From assembly GCA_019638115.1 (NCBI GenBank), contig JAHBUK010000005.1, forward strand, positions 1 through 64,000: a stretch of 64,000 nucleotides of DNA, given 5' to 3'. Of this stretch, positions 43,221 through 54,530 are shown one piece after another. This stretch comes from Flavobacteriales bacterium. GTDB lineage: Bacteria > Bacteroidota > Bacteroidia > Flavobacteriales_F > PHOS-HE28. A program made the position numbers and the translations under genes. Position 1 is the stretch's first letter; every line of letters starts with the position of its first letter. The notes beneath the pieces were generated by a model. That model had not been told where the DNA came from, made no database searches, and saw only the letters and a program-made list of their open reading frames with translations.

Positions 43221-43411
43221 AACTTGCCTTGCTTGCGGAGTTTCTTCTCCAACTGGTCAAGCGATACGGTAGGCTGGCCTGCGCGTTGTTCTGCAATGAG
43301 GCCGTCCATCATGTCCTCGATCTGCTCGCGACGCTTGTCCAGCTCGGCGATGTCGATCTGCAAGTAGCGCTTCTTGTTCGCGCGGTCCTCCAGGATGGTG
43401 ATGCCTTTCAT
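43217..43411 (-). CDS. Antitoxin of the RelE/ParE pair
   Basis: 64 residues from ATG 43411 (MKGITILEDRANKKRYLQID); the frame extends 6 codons upstream. Short acidic-helical protein: a beta-rich start, then IAELDKRREQIEDMMDGLIAE and the C-terminal toxin-wrapping helix VSLDQLEKKLRKQGKL. It resembles small Bacteroidota antitoxins without a classic DNA-binding motif. It binds and neutralises the toxin encoded 3' with GTGA overlap. Confidence 0.8.
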   Translation of the reverse strand: MKGITILEDRANKKRYLQIDIAELDKRREQIEDMMDGLIAEQRAGQPTVSLDQLEKKLRKQGKL

Positions 43412-43499
43412 GGTGATATGCTTCCACACAAAGGTACATGGCGGTGCCGTGGAGATGGTACGTGATCTCGCGTAAAGTGGCGTGTCCCGATCATCGGCC

Positions 43500-43653
43500 C
43501 GGCGTCAGCGCGTGAGGGACATGAGCGGAAAGCCCACAGCCGGGCGAGGTACGAGACCGGCGAGGACTTGCAGCGGTTGGCCCGACCCCGCCTGCCCTTG
43601 CGCATTGGCCTAGTGTGGCGAGGGAGGCAGGCGGGGGCACGCCCCAAAACCTC
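43500..43653. repeat. Dispersed GC-rich intergenic repeat, copy 2
   Basis: Second copy of the element at 37276-37407, with the same four word motifs and the middle two in swapped order. Both copies bound the accessory stretch and lie next to host-like genes. Confidence 0.65.
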
Positions 43654-43673
43654 CCTCATACCCCCGAACGCGA

Positions 43674-43712
43674 ACACCCCCGGCACCATGTCTGCGCACG
43701 GTCCGGGGGTGT
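43674..43712 (-). terminator. Rho-independent-like hairpin after katG
   Basis: ACACCCCCGG (43674-43683) pairs exactly with CCGGGGGTGT (43703-43712) around a 19-nt loop. It starts 23 nt beyond the katG stop. No strong U-tract follows on the minus strand, so strength is uncertain. Confidence 0.6.
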
Positions 43713-43735
43713 GGTGTTGACGGCCTGCGCTGCGC

Positions 43736-46072
<2,337 letters not shown>

Positions 46073-46193
46073 TCACAGTGCGGGGATGTCGATCGCACCA
46101 CGTTATCCCCTTGGCGCAGGGCTTAGTGCTTCGTTGTCACGCACGTTCCGAAGCCGCTGCAAGCTCTTGTAGTGAGCTTGGTGGAAAATGCGG

Positions 46194-47642
46194 CTACCTC
46201 CCCAAGCCCACCAGCGCCACCCGTTTCGCAATGCGGTCCACGCGCATGTAGCTCGTGTTGCTGAGCACCACCACGGTGAGCGGCCGATCCAGGAAGCGAA
46301 GCGTGAAGGTGGTGTAGCCAGGCCAGCCGCCGGAGTGGTGTGCCACGCGTTCGTTCTTGCCGCCACCATCAAGGAACCAGCCGAGACCGGTCTCGGTGGG
46401 TTCGCCTTTGCTGGTGCGTTGCAAGGTGGTCATGCTGTCCTGCGAGGCGAAGGAGAGGACGGTGCCCGAACGGAGCGCGGCATCCCATAGGGCGAAGTCG
46501 TGCAAGCTGCTGTTCACGGTGCCATCGCCGGTGATGCCGTCCAGCCAACGCACGTAGTCCTCATCGGCAAGGCTGTCGGGAATGACGAAAGCGCCGGAGC
46601 TGTCGCGCATGCTGCCATACGCGTATGCGGGGATCACTTCACCGCTGCGACGGGTGTTGTACACACGGGTGCGCTGCATGCCCGCGGGGCGGAAGAGCAA
46701 TTCGTCCAAGGCTTGCGCGAAGGGGCGTTCGGTGATGCGCTCGATCACGCAGGCGAGCAACACGAAGCCGGTGTTGCTGTACTCCTCGCGTTTTCCGGGC
46801 TTGAAGTCGCGTTTCGGTTTGTGCTTCACCAGTGCGGCGAGCACATCGGCGTTGGTGGCAATGCGCGCCTTGTTCCAATGCTTCTCCAGCAGCTCCATGT
46901 AGTCGGGCAGGCCGCCGGTGTGCGACAGCAGCTGGCGGATGGTGACATCGCGGTAGGGCAATTCAAGCAGATGTTGTTGCACACGGTCATCCAGGTGCAG
47001 ATAACCCTCTTCCATAAGGCGCATGATCGCACTTGCGGTGAACGGCTTGCTGCACGAGGCGAGTTCGAAGAGCGTGGTGTCGGTGAGCACTTCGCCAGTG
47101 CGGCGATCGGCCAGGCCCAGGCAGGAGCTGTAGCGCACGCGGCCACTGTCCAACAGCATTACGCAACCATCGAAGCCCGCGAGCGTGTGCTTGTCGTTGA
47201 GGTAAGCATCCAGGGTGTTGCGCAGCTCGGCATCGGAGGGCACGGTGCGGGCCACGCTGTCTTTGGCGAAAAGCAATTTGCTGCTGCGGTTGCCCAGGCC
47301 AACGATGCGCGCCTTCTTGCTCAACACTACATTGAAGGGGTCGGTCTCGGTGGGGTCGTAGGCGTAGCTGAAGAAGAGGCGGTAGCTGGTGGGGCTGCGA
47401 CGCGCGAGGCTATCGAGGTGGGGTGTACCCAAAGCCATACGCATCTGGCCGAAGCTGTTCTTGAGAACCGATGGACGGAAGAGCAGGGCGAGCGGACCAC
47501 CGAGTTCGTCGTGCATGGCCTTGTAGTCGCCACGCTCGAAGGCTTCGGCAAAGCGACGCGCCGTGGCGGCGTTGGCACTGTCGTTCTGGGCAACGGCGCT
47601 TAGCGTGAATACAACGCTGGCGGCAAGGAGCAGGTGGCGCAT
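46194..47642 (-). CDS. Class C beta-lactamase-fold serine hydrolase
   Basis: 482 residues from ATG 47642 (MRHLLLAASVVFTLSAVAQ, signal peptide). An N-terminal NTF2/DUF3887-like domain (about 25-130; ARRFAEAFERGDYKAMHDEL) precedes the serine hydrolase domain. Catalytic signature: Ser196-Cys-Ser-Lys199 (SxxK), Tyr288-Ser-Asn (YxN), and HHSGG as the third motif. This belongs to the penicillin-binding-protein/esterase group rather than a proven beta-lactamase. Periplasmic or extracellular. It likely cleaves a peptide or ester; substrate unknown. A TACCTTGC box (about 47648) lies just upstream. Divergent from the S41-type gene. Confidence 0.88.
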   Translation of the reverse strand: MRHLLLAASVVFTLSAVAQNDSANAATARRFAEAFERGDYKAMHDELGGPLALLFRPSVLKNSFGQMRMALGTPHLDSLARRSPTSYRLFFSYAYDPTETDPFNVVLSKKARIVGLGNRSSKLLFAKDSVARTVPSDAELRNTLDAYLNDKHTLAGFDGCVMLLDSGRVRYSSCLGLADRRTGEVLTDTTLFELASCSKPFTASAIMRLMEEGYLHLDDRVQQHLLELPYRDVTIRQLLSHTGGLPDYMELLEKHWNKARIATNADVLAALVKHKPKRDFKPGKREEYSNTGFVLLACVIERITERPFAQALDELLFRPAGMQRTRVYNTRRSGEVIPAYAYGSMRDSSGAFVIPDSLADEDYVRWLDGITGDGTVNSSLHDFALWDAALRSGTVLSFASQDSMTTLQRTSKGEPTETGLGWFLDGGGKNERVAHHSGGWPGYTTFTLRFLDRPLTVVVLSNTSYMRVDRIAKRVALVGLGR

Positions 47643-47894
47643 GGTGCAAGGTAGCGCGGTGTTGTATGCCACGATGCCTGTAAGAGTGATGTGTCAGGTC
47701 ATAAAGCACGGGCGTAACGTAGAACCGCGCATCGCTACCATTCACGACCGGGGCATCATGCACCGCGCGCGCATCGTGGAACACAAGGCAAAGGGGCGCA
47801 AGCGAGCGCCTGTTGCGGTTTAGGTCAAGAACACGTGGTGGGGCGTTGCTTCACAGTGTGCGATCGACGAAGATCTTCTTCGCACCTTCGGCCC

Positions 47895-49370
47895 ATGCAT
47901 GCATCCAGCCTCCTTCCGATCATCGTCGCCACGCTGCTCGCCACAGCGGTCCGCGCGCAAACCTGTCCCTGCTCCACCACCTTCAACTGGATGGTGCAGA
48001 CCTTCGAGGAGAATGATGCGGGCTTCCAACTCGTGGTGGACCGCAAGGGCGCTGCGGAATATGCCAAGCACACGGAAGCGATGCGCAGCCGCGCGCAGCA
48101 GATCAACGATGTGATGGCCTGCACGGAGGTCCTGAACGAATGGCTGCAATGGTTCCGCAGGGGGCACATCGGCATAGGACCCACCGAGCAGGCGTTGGTT
48201 GGGCCGCACATGAGCAATGGTCAGGATGCCGCACAGCCATCAACCACAGCTGTACGTGTGATCAAGGGAAGTGAAGCAGGGTGGAAGAAGCAGTGGAGCA
48301 AGGCGAAGTCGATGGAACCCTTTGAAGGCATCTGGAACATGGGTGCCTATCGCGTGGCCTTGGTGAAGGATGATGTGCGGATGAACGGCATGGCCGCCGT
48401 GATCCTCTCCTCCAGGAACGCGAACTGGAAACCGGGACAGGTGAAGGCCGAATTCGGAGGCTCGCCTGAAGTGGGCTACAGTGGCATATTCTACATGGGC
48501 GATCACAGCGCGCGCCCGATGGAGATGCGCCTGGTGGGCAGCAGTGGCGCCATGTTGGAGATGAATGGACTTTGGGTGCGCGAGTTCCCGCCAACTGAAT
48601 TGAGCAAGACGGAAAAGGGCCATGTCCGCTTCGCCAGTGCGGAGGAGCCGTACTTGGAGCCGCTCAGCGAAAGCACGCTCTACCTGCGCATCCCGTCCTT
48701 CGCTTTCGAGCAAAAGGTGCTGATCGATAGCGTACTCGCTGCCAACGATGCGCTCATCCGAAAGACGGCCAACTTCATCATCGACATCCGCAACGGCACC
48801 GGCGGCAGCGATGCCAGCTACGGAGGACTCATCCCTTACCTCTACTCCGGGCCGATGCGCACAGTAGGTGTGAAGCTGCGTGCCACCGAGCTGAATGCCG
48901 CCGGATACGAGCAGTACGCCGACATGATGGGTCGTGATTCGGAGAGCGGAAAGCGCTGCACGGAGATCGCCACACGCATGCGCGCTGCATTGGGCACTTG
49001 GTTGGAACTGGACGAGCAGCCTTGGTCGGTGGACAGCTCGCACACCGTGCTGCCCTTTCCGCAACGCGTGGGTATCATCTGCAACGGCGGCAATGGCAGC
49101 ACCGATGAGCAGTTCCTATTGGAGGCGCGCACCAGTTACAAGGTGAAGCTCTTCGGGCACCCCACCATGGGATCGCTCGATGTCTCCAACATGCGGGGCA
49201 TCATTTCACCAGACGGCTGCTTTCAACTCGGCTACACCATGAGCATGAGCCATCGCCTGCCGCACATGCCGGTGGATGTGATGGGCATTCAGCCGGACCA
49301 TTACTTGGATGAAGGCATCCCCCAACTGGACTGGGTGGGCTACGTGCAGCGGGTGCTGGAGGGGCGGTGA
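47895..49370 (+). CDS. S41 (tail-specific protease-like) family protein, secreted
   Basis: 491 residues from ATG 47895 (MHASSLLPIIVATLLATAVR, signal peptide). The first 100 residues contain CPCSTTFNWMVQTFEENDAGF, a helical opening typical of this Bacteroidota subgroup. The crotonase-like S41 core is seen as FIIDIRNGTGGSDASYGGLI, IICNGGNGSTDEQFLLEART (Ser nucleophile region, GNGSTDEQ) and GHPTMGSLD. No PDZ domain is obvious. Likely periplasmic protease or peptidase of unknown target. The gap of 252 nt to the serine hydrolase carries divergent promoters. Confidence 0.78.
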   Translation: MHASSLLPIIVATLLATAVRAQTCPCSTTFNWMVQTFEENDAGFQLVVDRKGAAEYAKHTEAMRSRAQQINDVMACTEVLNEWLQWFRRGHIGIGPTEQALVGPHMSNGQDAAQPSTTAVRVIKGSEAGWKKQWSKAKSMEPFEGIWNMGAYRVALVKDDVRMNGMAAVILSSRNANWKPGQVKAEFGGSPEVGYSGIFYMGDHSARPMEMRLVGSSGAMLEMNGLWVREFPPTELSKTEKGHVRFASAEEPYLEPLSESTLYLRIPSFAFEQKVLIDSVLAANDALIRKTANFIIDIRNGTGGSDASYGGLIPYLYSGPMRTVGVKLRATELNAAGYEQYADMMGRDSESGKRCTEIATRMRAALGTWLELDEQPWSVDSSHTVLPFPQRVGIICNGGNGSTDEQFLLEARTSYKVKLFGHPTMGSLDVSNMRGIISPDGCFQLGYTMSMSHRLPHMPVDVMGIQPDHYLDEGIPQLDWVGYVQRVLEGR

Positions 49371-49456
49371 GTGCGAAGGGTCCATCGGCGGTTGGCGTCC
49401 GTTGATCCTTTGAGTGGGATCATGCGCAGGTCGGTCCGATCATCGAACTTTCGGAC

Positions 49457-49609
49457 ATGTTCACAGGGAAGGGCTTTTTGGTATTCCTATTGGCAGCGTT
49501 TACCACCAGCGCTTCCGCCCAGTCCTACCAGGACTCGCTCCTGAATGTCTGGAACAACACCTCGCTTCCGGACACCAGCCGCATAGCCGCCGCGCACAAG
49601 CTCATTTGA
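49457..49609 (+). pseudogene. 5' fragment of the adenylate cyclase gene, ended by in-frame TGA
   Basis: Fifty codons (MFTGKGFLVFLLAAFTTSAS AQ..., a signal peptide or membrane anchor, ending IAAAHKLI) followed by TGA 49607-49609 in the same frame as the cyclase. Related proteins have a Trp here before a VYL-type TPR start (from memory), so TGG to TGA is the simplest change. The cyclase continues as RVYLQRSPDTARYYAEEQL. Confidence 0.75.
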
Positions 49610-49612
49610 CGC

Positions 49613-51634
49613 GTGTACCTCCAGCGCTCTCCCGATACTGCCCGCTACTACGCCGAGGAGCAGCTGAAGCTGGCGCAGCGTGCCGGCCTGCTGAAACAGG
49701 AGAGCAGCGCCTACAACAACATCGCCGTCACACACCACATCAAGGGCGATCTGGAGCAGGCCATCCCGTTCTACCAACTGAGCCTGGATGCCGACGTGAA
49801 GCGTGCGCGGTCACAGCCCGGCGATGTGGAGGCTGTGATCGGCATCGCGTCCTCGCATTCCAACATGGGCATCCTGCGCCAACAACTGGGCGACCTGTCC
49901 GGTGCTATGCAGCACTATGAACGTTCGTTGCATCTATTGGACAGCCTGGAGGCGAAAGGCGCTTCGGTGAACGCCAAGATCGCCGGGGTGCAGAACAGCA
50001 TCGGCCTGGCGCACGAGACGCAGAAGAACAGCGCGGATGCCCTGCTCTGGTACCGCCGCGCTGAGGACCGATACACACGCGAAGAGCCGTCCAGCAACAT
50101 GGCCAATACGCTCGGCAACATCGGCAACGCCATGCAACGCCTGGCCATTGATGCCGATGGAAGCACTGCGCGGGACAGCCTGATGGTGCAGGCCCAACAG
50201 TACTATGACCGGAGCTTGAAGGTGCGCGAAGGACTGGACGACCGCCGCGGTGTGGCCAACAGCCTGAACAACATCGCGGTAACCCTGCAACAGCAAGCCA
50301 AGTGGAGCGAGGGGGATAAAGAGCGCAAAGTGTTGTTGGTGCAAGCGGAGGAGCATTTCCGGCAGAGCGCGGTAATGGCGGAGGCCGCGGGTGATAGACA
50401 AGCCTTGGCGAGTACCTGGGGCAATCTGGCCGAGAACCTGTTGTTGCAGGGCCGGGCGGACGAGGCGCTGCGTTTCGGTGAACAAGCCTTAGCGCTGGGC
50501 CGCTCCATCGATCACGTGGAATCCATCCAACGCGCCGCAGGTAACCTGCATGCCGCCTACAAACGCTTGGGCCGCATCGGTCCCGCATTGCAGATGCACG
50601 AGCTGTACATGGCCATGCGCGACAGCGTGCGCAACGACGAGAACACGCGCAACATGCTGCGCCAACAGTACGCTTACGACTACGCACAGCGGGAAGCGCT
50701 CTTGGTGGCCGAGCAGGAGAAGAAGGACGCCGTGGCCGCAGAGGAATTGCGCCGCCGCAACGTGCAACGCAACGCCTTCATCGGTGGCTTCATGCTGATG
50801 CTCGAGCTGGCAGGCACCTTCCTCTTCCAGCGCAATCGCATCAACAAGGAACGGCGCCGCAGCGAAGAGCTGTTGCTCAACATCCTGCCCGAGGAAGTGG
50901 CCGAAGAGCTGAAGGAAAGAGGGGAGGCCCAAGCGCGCCACTTCGACAGCGCCACCATTCTCTTCACCGACTTCAAGGGTTTCACCCAGTTGAGCGAACA
51001 GGTAACCCCGGCCGAGCTCGTGGCCGAGCTGAACACTTGCTTCAAGGCCTTCGATGCCATCATGACCAAGTACCGGATCGAGAAGATCAAGACCATCGGA
51101 GATGCCTACATGGCCGCTGGCGGATTGCCGGATCCGAAACATGGCTCACCCGCTGATGTGGTACACGCGGCGCTGGAGATGCAGGACTTCATGAAGGCGC
51201 ACAAGGCCGAACGCGAAGCACTAAGCAAGGCCTACTTCGAGATGCGCGTGGGCATCCACACCGGCCCTGTGGTCGCCGGCATCGTAGGCGTAAAGAAGTT
51301 CCAGTACGACATCTGGGGCGATACCGTGAACACCGCCAGCCGCATGGAGAGCAGCGGCGAAGTGGGCAAGGTGAACATCAGCGAGGCGACGTATCGGTTG
51401 GTGAAAGACGTGAAGAAGGTGAATGGCGAATGGTCAATGGCGAATGGTGGATCCACCCATTCACCAACTCCCTCCCGATCTGCATCGGAACGCCATTCAC
51501 CCGCGTCGGCATTTTCCCATTCACCAACTTCCATTCACCATTCACCCGCATTCACCTTCACCCCCCGCGGAAAGATCCAAGCCAAAGGCAAGGGTGAGAT
51601 GGAGATGTACTTCGTGGAGCGAAAGGTCGCTTGA
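49613..51634 (+). CDS. TPR adenylate cyclase (class III), N-terminus cut off by TGA
   Basis: 673 residues from GTG 49613, preceded in frame by a TGA. Six or so TPR repeats (about 5-330), a transmembrane helix (NAFIGGFMLMLELAGTFLF), a short coiled region, then the class III cyclase domain. Metal Asp residues are in LFTDFKGFT and IGDAYMA; Lys in EKIKTIGDAYM and Asp in FQYDIWGDTVNTASRM predict ATP rather than GTP. Arg in NTASRM supports transition-state binding. Without the first 50 residues the signal segment is lost. A 43-residue insert (element C) separates DVKKV from FTPRGKIQAKGKGEMEMYF. Makes cAMP if translated. Confidence 0.85.
   Translation: MYLQRSPDTARYYAEEQLKLAQRAGLLKQESSAYNNIAVTHHIKGDLEQAIPFYQLSLDADVKRARSQPGDVEAVIGIASSHSNMGILRQQLGDLSGAMQHYERSLHLLDSLEAKGASVNAKIAGVQNSIGLAHETQKNSADALLWYRRAEDRYTREEPSSNMANTLGNIGNAMQRLAIDADGSTARDSLMVQAQQYYDRSLKVREGLDDRRGVANSLNNIAVTLQQQAKWSEGDKERKVLLVQAEEHFRQSAVMAEAAGDRQALASTWGNLAENLLLQGRADEALRFGEQALALGRSIDHVESIQRAAGNLHAAYKRLGRIGPALQMHELYMAMRDSVRNDENTRNMLRQQYAYDYAQREALLVAEQEKKDAVAAEELRRRNVQRNAFIGGFMLMLELAGTFLFQRNRINKERRRSEELLLNILPEEVAEELKERGEAQARHFDSATILFTDFKGFTQLSEQVTPAELVAELNTCFKAFDAIMTKYRIEKIKTIGDAYMAAGGLPDPKHGSPADVVHAALEMQDFMKAHKAEREALSKAYFEMRVGIHTGPVVAGIVGVKKFQYDIWGDTVNTASRMESSGEVGKVNISEATYRLVKDVKKVNGEWSMANGGSTHSPTPSRSASERHSPASAFSHSPTSIHHSPAFTFTPRGKIQAKGKGEMEMYFVERKVA
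51418..51551. repeat. In-frame inverted oligomer array (element C) inside the cyclase gene
   Basis: GGTGAATGGCGAATGG (51418-51433) pairs with CCATTCACCATTCACC (51531-51546) at 15 of 16 positions, with several more CATTCAC heptamers between. It inserts about 43 residues rich in His, Ser and Pro (SPTPSRSASERHSPASAFSH among them) near the cyclase C-terminus, keeping the frame. Confidence 0.8.
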
Positions 51635-51773
51635 GCGTCTAACCGGAGACCGGCGACATGCACAGGGTTCGTGTGCGGTCACTCGATGGAATACAGCTCT
51701 TGCTCAATGCCGTAATGCGAAGCGGGCGCCGGGGATCGCAGCCGCGTATCCTTGTGGGGTAGGTTTGTTGCGG

Positions 51774-53660
51774 ATGAAGAGCGTAGCGGTGTGCTTGGTG
51801 GTGGGTGCTGTGCTGTTGGCGGCATGCAACGGTGGTACACGTGCTCCTGCGGTGGAACGTGAAGTAGCGGATACGCTCGGCAGGCAGCAGGCCATGCTCG
51901 CGAATGAGCTGTTCCGTGCCGGTGAGCAGGACAGTGCGTTGCGCATCGCGGATAAGCTCTTGGAAGAGGGCGGGGCACACGCACGGATAACGGCGTGGAT
52001 CCTGCGCGGACGCGATGCACAGGATGCGGCCCGTTTCAAGGAGGCCCTGAACGCCTACGGGGAAGCGCTTGCTCTGGCACGGTCCGTGGGCGATGACCTT
52101 TCCGAAAGCCGCGCCTTGAACCAGCTCGGCAACGTGTATGTGAAGCTGGGCGACCACGAAGCAGCGCTCCGTTCGGCATTGGAGAACTTGCGGCTGAAGG
52201 AACGTTTGGCCGATACCGCCGGGGTGGCGCGCGCGCAACACAACCTCGCCATCATGTATTACGAGCAAGGCGATCTGCCCGCTGCCGAGGAAGCGTTGAA
52301 GGCATCGCTTGCGGTGAAGGAGCAGTTGGGCGACAGTCTGGGCATCGACAACGGTCTCGCGGTGCTCTGCCTCCTGGCCATTGATGCCGGCAAACCCGAA
52401 GAAGCCGTGGCCCACATGGAGCGCTCGTTGGGGATCCTGGCGCGCAACTTCCCGCATCGCGATCCGGTGCCCGCCTTGGTGAACTTGGGTCTGGCGCACG
52501 ATGCTGCCGGACGACCACAAGAGGCCTTGCGGCAGTACCAGTTGGCCTTGGCCGCATTGGAAGAGCACCCGAACGATGCGCACCGTGCCGTGCTCATGGC
52601 CAACATGGGGCAGTTGCACATGGATGCCGGTCGCCATGCGCAAGCCGGGCCGTACTTGCAGGAAAGCCTGGCCTTGGCGCGTTCGGTCGGCTCGCTGCTC
52701 GAAGAACGTGCTGCCTTGGGCGCTCTGTTGCAGCACTACAAAGCCACAGCGCGCTACCGCGAGGCCATGGAGACCGGCGAGGCACTTGGCGCTGTGAACG
52801 ACAGCCTGCTGAACAGTGAGAAGGTGCGCAGCATGAACGAACTCCGCGTGCGTTACGACAGTGAGCGTGCTGAGCTGGAGAACGAGCGTTTGCAACACGC
52901 CAACGCGTTGGCCGAAGTGCGGATGGAGCGCCAGCGCTGGGTGATCCTGGCCATCGTGGTGTGCGTGGTGCTGCTCGCACTGCTCGCCATCGTGCTGGTG
53001 CGTAACTGGCAACGCCGCACCAAGGCCCGCATGCAAGAACTGGAGCACCAGGCCTTGCGCGCGCAGATGGACCCGCACTTCCTCTTCAATGCGCTCAGCT
53101 CCATACCGGGGCTCTACTACGAACACGGGCCGGAGCGGGCCACGGATTACGTGGGGCACCTGGGCCAGTTGCTGCGGCTCATCCTCGATTCCTCTGCGGA
53201 ACGCTGGGTGCCCATCCAGTCGGAGCTGGACCTGGTCGCGCATTACTTCGAGGTGATGCAAAGTCGTTACCCGCAGCGGTTCACCTGGAAGGTGCGGGTG
53301 GATGCCGACATCGACGTGCAGCGCACCGGAATGCCGCCCATGCTGCTGCAACCACTGGTGGAGAACGCCCTGTTGCACGGCGTTCTGCAACGCGCTTCCG
53401 AAGGGCATGTGGAAGTACACCTGTCCACTGCCGTGAATGGGTTGCGATGCCGGGTGAGCGACAACGGACCGGGCCTCGCCACACTACCGCAACTGGAAGG
53501 TGTTGGCCGCCCGAGCGGCTTGCGCATCACGCATGAACGCATCCGCTCGGTGAACGGGCGCCAGGGTGGCGCACTGCGCATGGGCAACCGGAACGGTTCC
53601 GGGAACGAGCAGGGCGCTGAAGTGCATTTCATCATTCGTACCGAAGACCTTTGGGCATGA
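51774..53660 (+). CDS. TPR sensor histidine kinase (LytS/His_kinase type), lipoprotein-like N-terminus
   Basis: 628 residues from ATG 51774 (MKSVAVCLVVGAVLLAACNG); a lipobox LLAAC fits Cys18. TPR repeats fill about 30-330 (for example ALNQLGNVYVKLGDHEAALR). A coiled region leads to a transmembrane helix (WVILAIVVCVVLLALLAIVL), then the LytS-type kinase domain: QMDPHFLFNALSSI with His435, and an ATP-binding end LLQPLVENALLHGVL and DNGPGLATLP. The stop overlaps the regulator's ATG (ATGA). Periplasmic TPRs sense an unknown ligand or partner. The open frame upstream of 51774 is only a read-through of element C. Confidence 0.9.
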   Translation: MKSVAVCLVVGAVLLAACNGGTRAPAVEREVADTLGRQQAMLANELFRAGEQDSALRIADKLLEEGGAHARITAWILRGRDAQDAARFKEALNAYGEALALARSVGDDLSESRALNQLGNVYVKLGDHEAALRSALENLRLKERLADTAGVARAQHNLAIMYYEQGDLPAAEEALKASLAVKEQLGDSLGIDNGLAVLCLLAIDAGKPEEAVAHMERSLGILARNFPHRDPVPALVNLGLAHDAAGRPQEALRQYQLALAALEEHPNDAHRAVLMANMGQLHMDAGRHAQAGPYLQESLALARSVGSLLEERAALGALLQHYKATARYREAMETGEALGAVNDSLLNSEKVRSMNELRVRYDSERAELENERLQHANALAEVRMERQRWVILAIVVCVVLLALLAIVLVRNWQRRTKARMQELEHQALRAQMDPHFLFNALSSIPGLYYEHGPERATDYVGHLGQLLRLILDSSAERWVPIQSELDLVAHYFEVMQSRYPQRFTWKVRVDADIDVQRTGMPPMLLQPLVENALLHGVLQRASEGHVEVHLSTAVNGLRCRVSDNGPGLATLPQLEGVGRPSGLRITHERIRSVNGRQGGALRMGNRNGSGNEQGAEVHFIIRTEDLWA

Positions 53661-54409
53661 CACTACGCATCTTCATAGTTGATGACGAAGGGCCTGCGCG
53701 GCGCGGGTTGGTGGAAATGGTGCAGGCATCAACGTTGGATGTGGAAGTTGTGGGCCAGGCCGCATCCGTGGAAGAAGCCGTGGAGGGTATCCGCAGCAGC
53801 GATCCCGATCTGCTGCTCCTGGATATTCACCTGGGCAAGGGCAATGGCTTCGACCTTCTGGAGCGTTTGGGTGAAGAGCCGCCCATGGTGGTGTTCGTTA
53901 CGGCACATGACCAGTACGCCTTGCGCGCGTTCCGTTTGGCCGCTGTGGACTACTTGCTGAAGCCCATCACCAGCAGCATGTTGCAAGGCACCTTGCAGCG
54001 GGCCTTGGAGCGCACCGATCGCACACAAGCACAAACCGCCCTGGGAGTGCTTCGGAGCAACCGCAAACACCCCAAGGAGCCACGCATCGCGATCGCCACG
54101 TCCGATGGTCTGCATCTCTTCGATCCACGGCAACTGGTGCGTTGCGAGTCGGAGAACAACTACACCACCTTGTTCGATGCCGACGGTCGCAAGCTGGTGT
54201 GCGCACGCACCTTGAAGGACTTCGATGAACTGCTGGAGCCCTACGGTTTCGTGCGGGCACATGCCAGCCACTTGGTGAACCTGCTCGCGGTGAAGCGCTA
54301 TTCGGCACGCGACGGTGGCTTCCTGGTACTGAACGATGGCACGCGCATTCCGGTGGCGCAACGCAAGCGGCAACTGGTCTTGGATGCCTTGTCCGCACTC
54401 GGAAGTTGA
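53657..54409 (+). CDS. LytTR-family response regulator
   Basis: 250 residues from ATG 53657 (MTLRIFIVDDEGPARRG). Receiver: acidic VDDE, phospho-acceptor Asp56 (LLLLDIHLG), Lys in VDYLLKPITS. LytTR DNA-binding domain in the last 100 residues: IAIATSDGLHLFDPRQLVRC, the YTTL/FVRAHASHLVNL pattern, and RIPVAQRKRQLVLDAL. The upstream kinase is translationally coupled. The two tandem T9SS genes begin 122 nt downstream and are a candidate target. Confidence 0.92.
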   Translation: MTLRIFIVDDEGPARRGLVEMVQASTLDVEVVGQAASVEEAVEGIRSSDPDLLLLDIHLGKGNGFDLLERLGEEPPMVVFVTAHDQYALRAFRLAAVDYLLKPITSSMLQGTLQRALERTDRTQAQTALGVLRSNRKHPKEPRIAIATSDGLHLFDPRQLVRCESENNYTTLFDADGRKLVCARTLKDFDELLEPYGFVRAHASHLVNLLAVKRYSARDGGFLVLNDGTRIPVAQRKRQLVLDALSALGS

Positions 54410-54530
54410 TGCGTGCCGCGTTCACGCGATGAATGCCTGCGAACACTCGGTCCGGCGCATCATGATAGCAGTGGACACGCAGTGGACCGTTATCCTTGCA
54501 ATACGGTCCGGTGAACAATTACACGCAACC

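Larger units (their letters stand above)
43412..43735. other. Intergenic region with dispersed repeat and katG terminator
   Basis: 324 nt between the antitoxin start and the katG stop. It contains repeat copy 2 (43500-43653) and a GC-rich hairpin (43674-43712). Nothing coding. Confidence 0.5.

Noticed and set aside
49607-49609. TGA recoded as Trp or selenocysteine
   Set aside because: TGA ends many genes in this window in tight ATGA overlaps, and no selenocysteine-type hairpin or partner genes are visible.
51423-51773. N-terminal extension of the TPR kinase
   Set aside because: It is only another frame of element C and the intergenic part; the lipoprotein signal begins at 51774.
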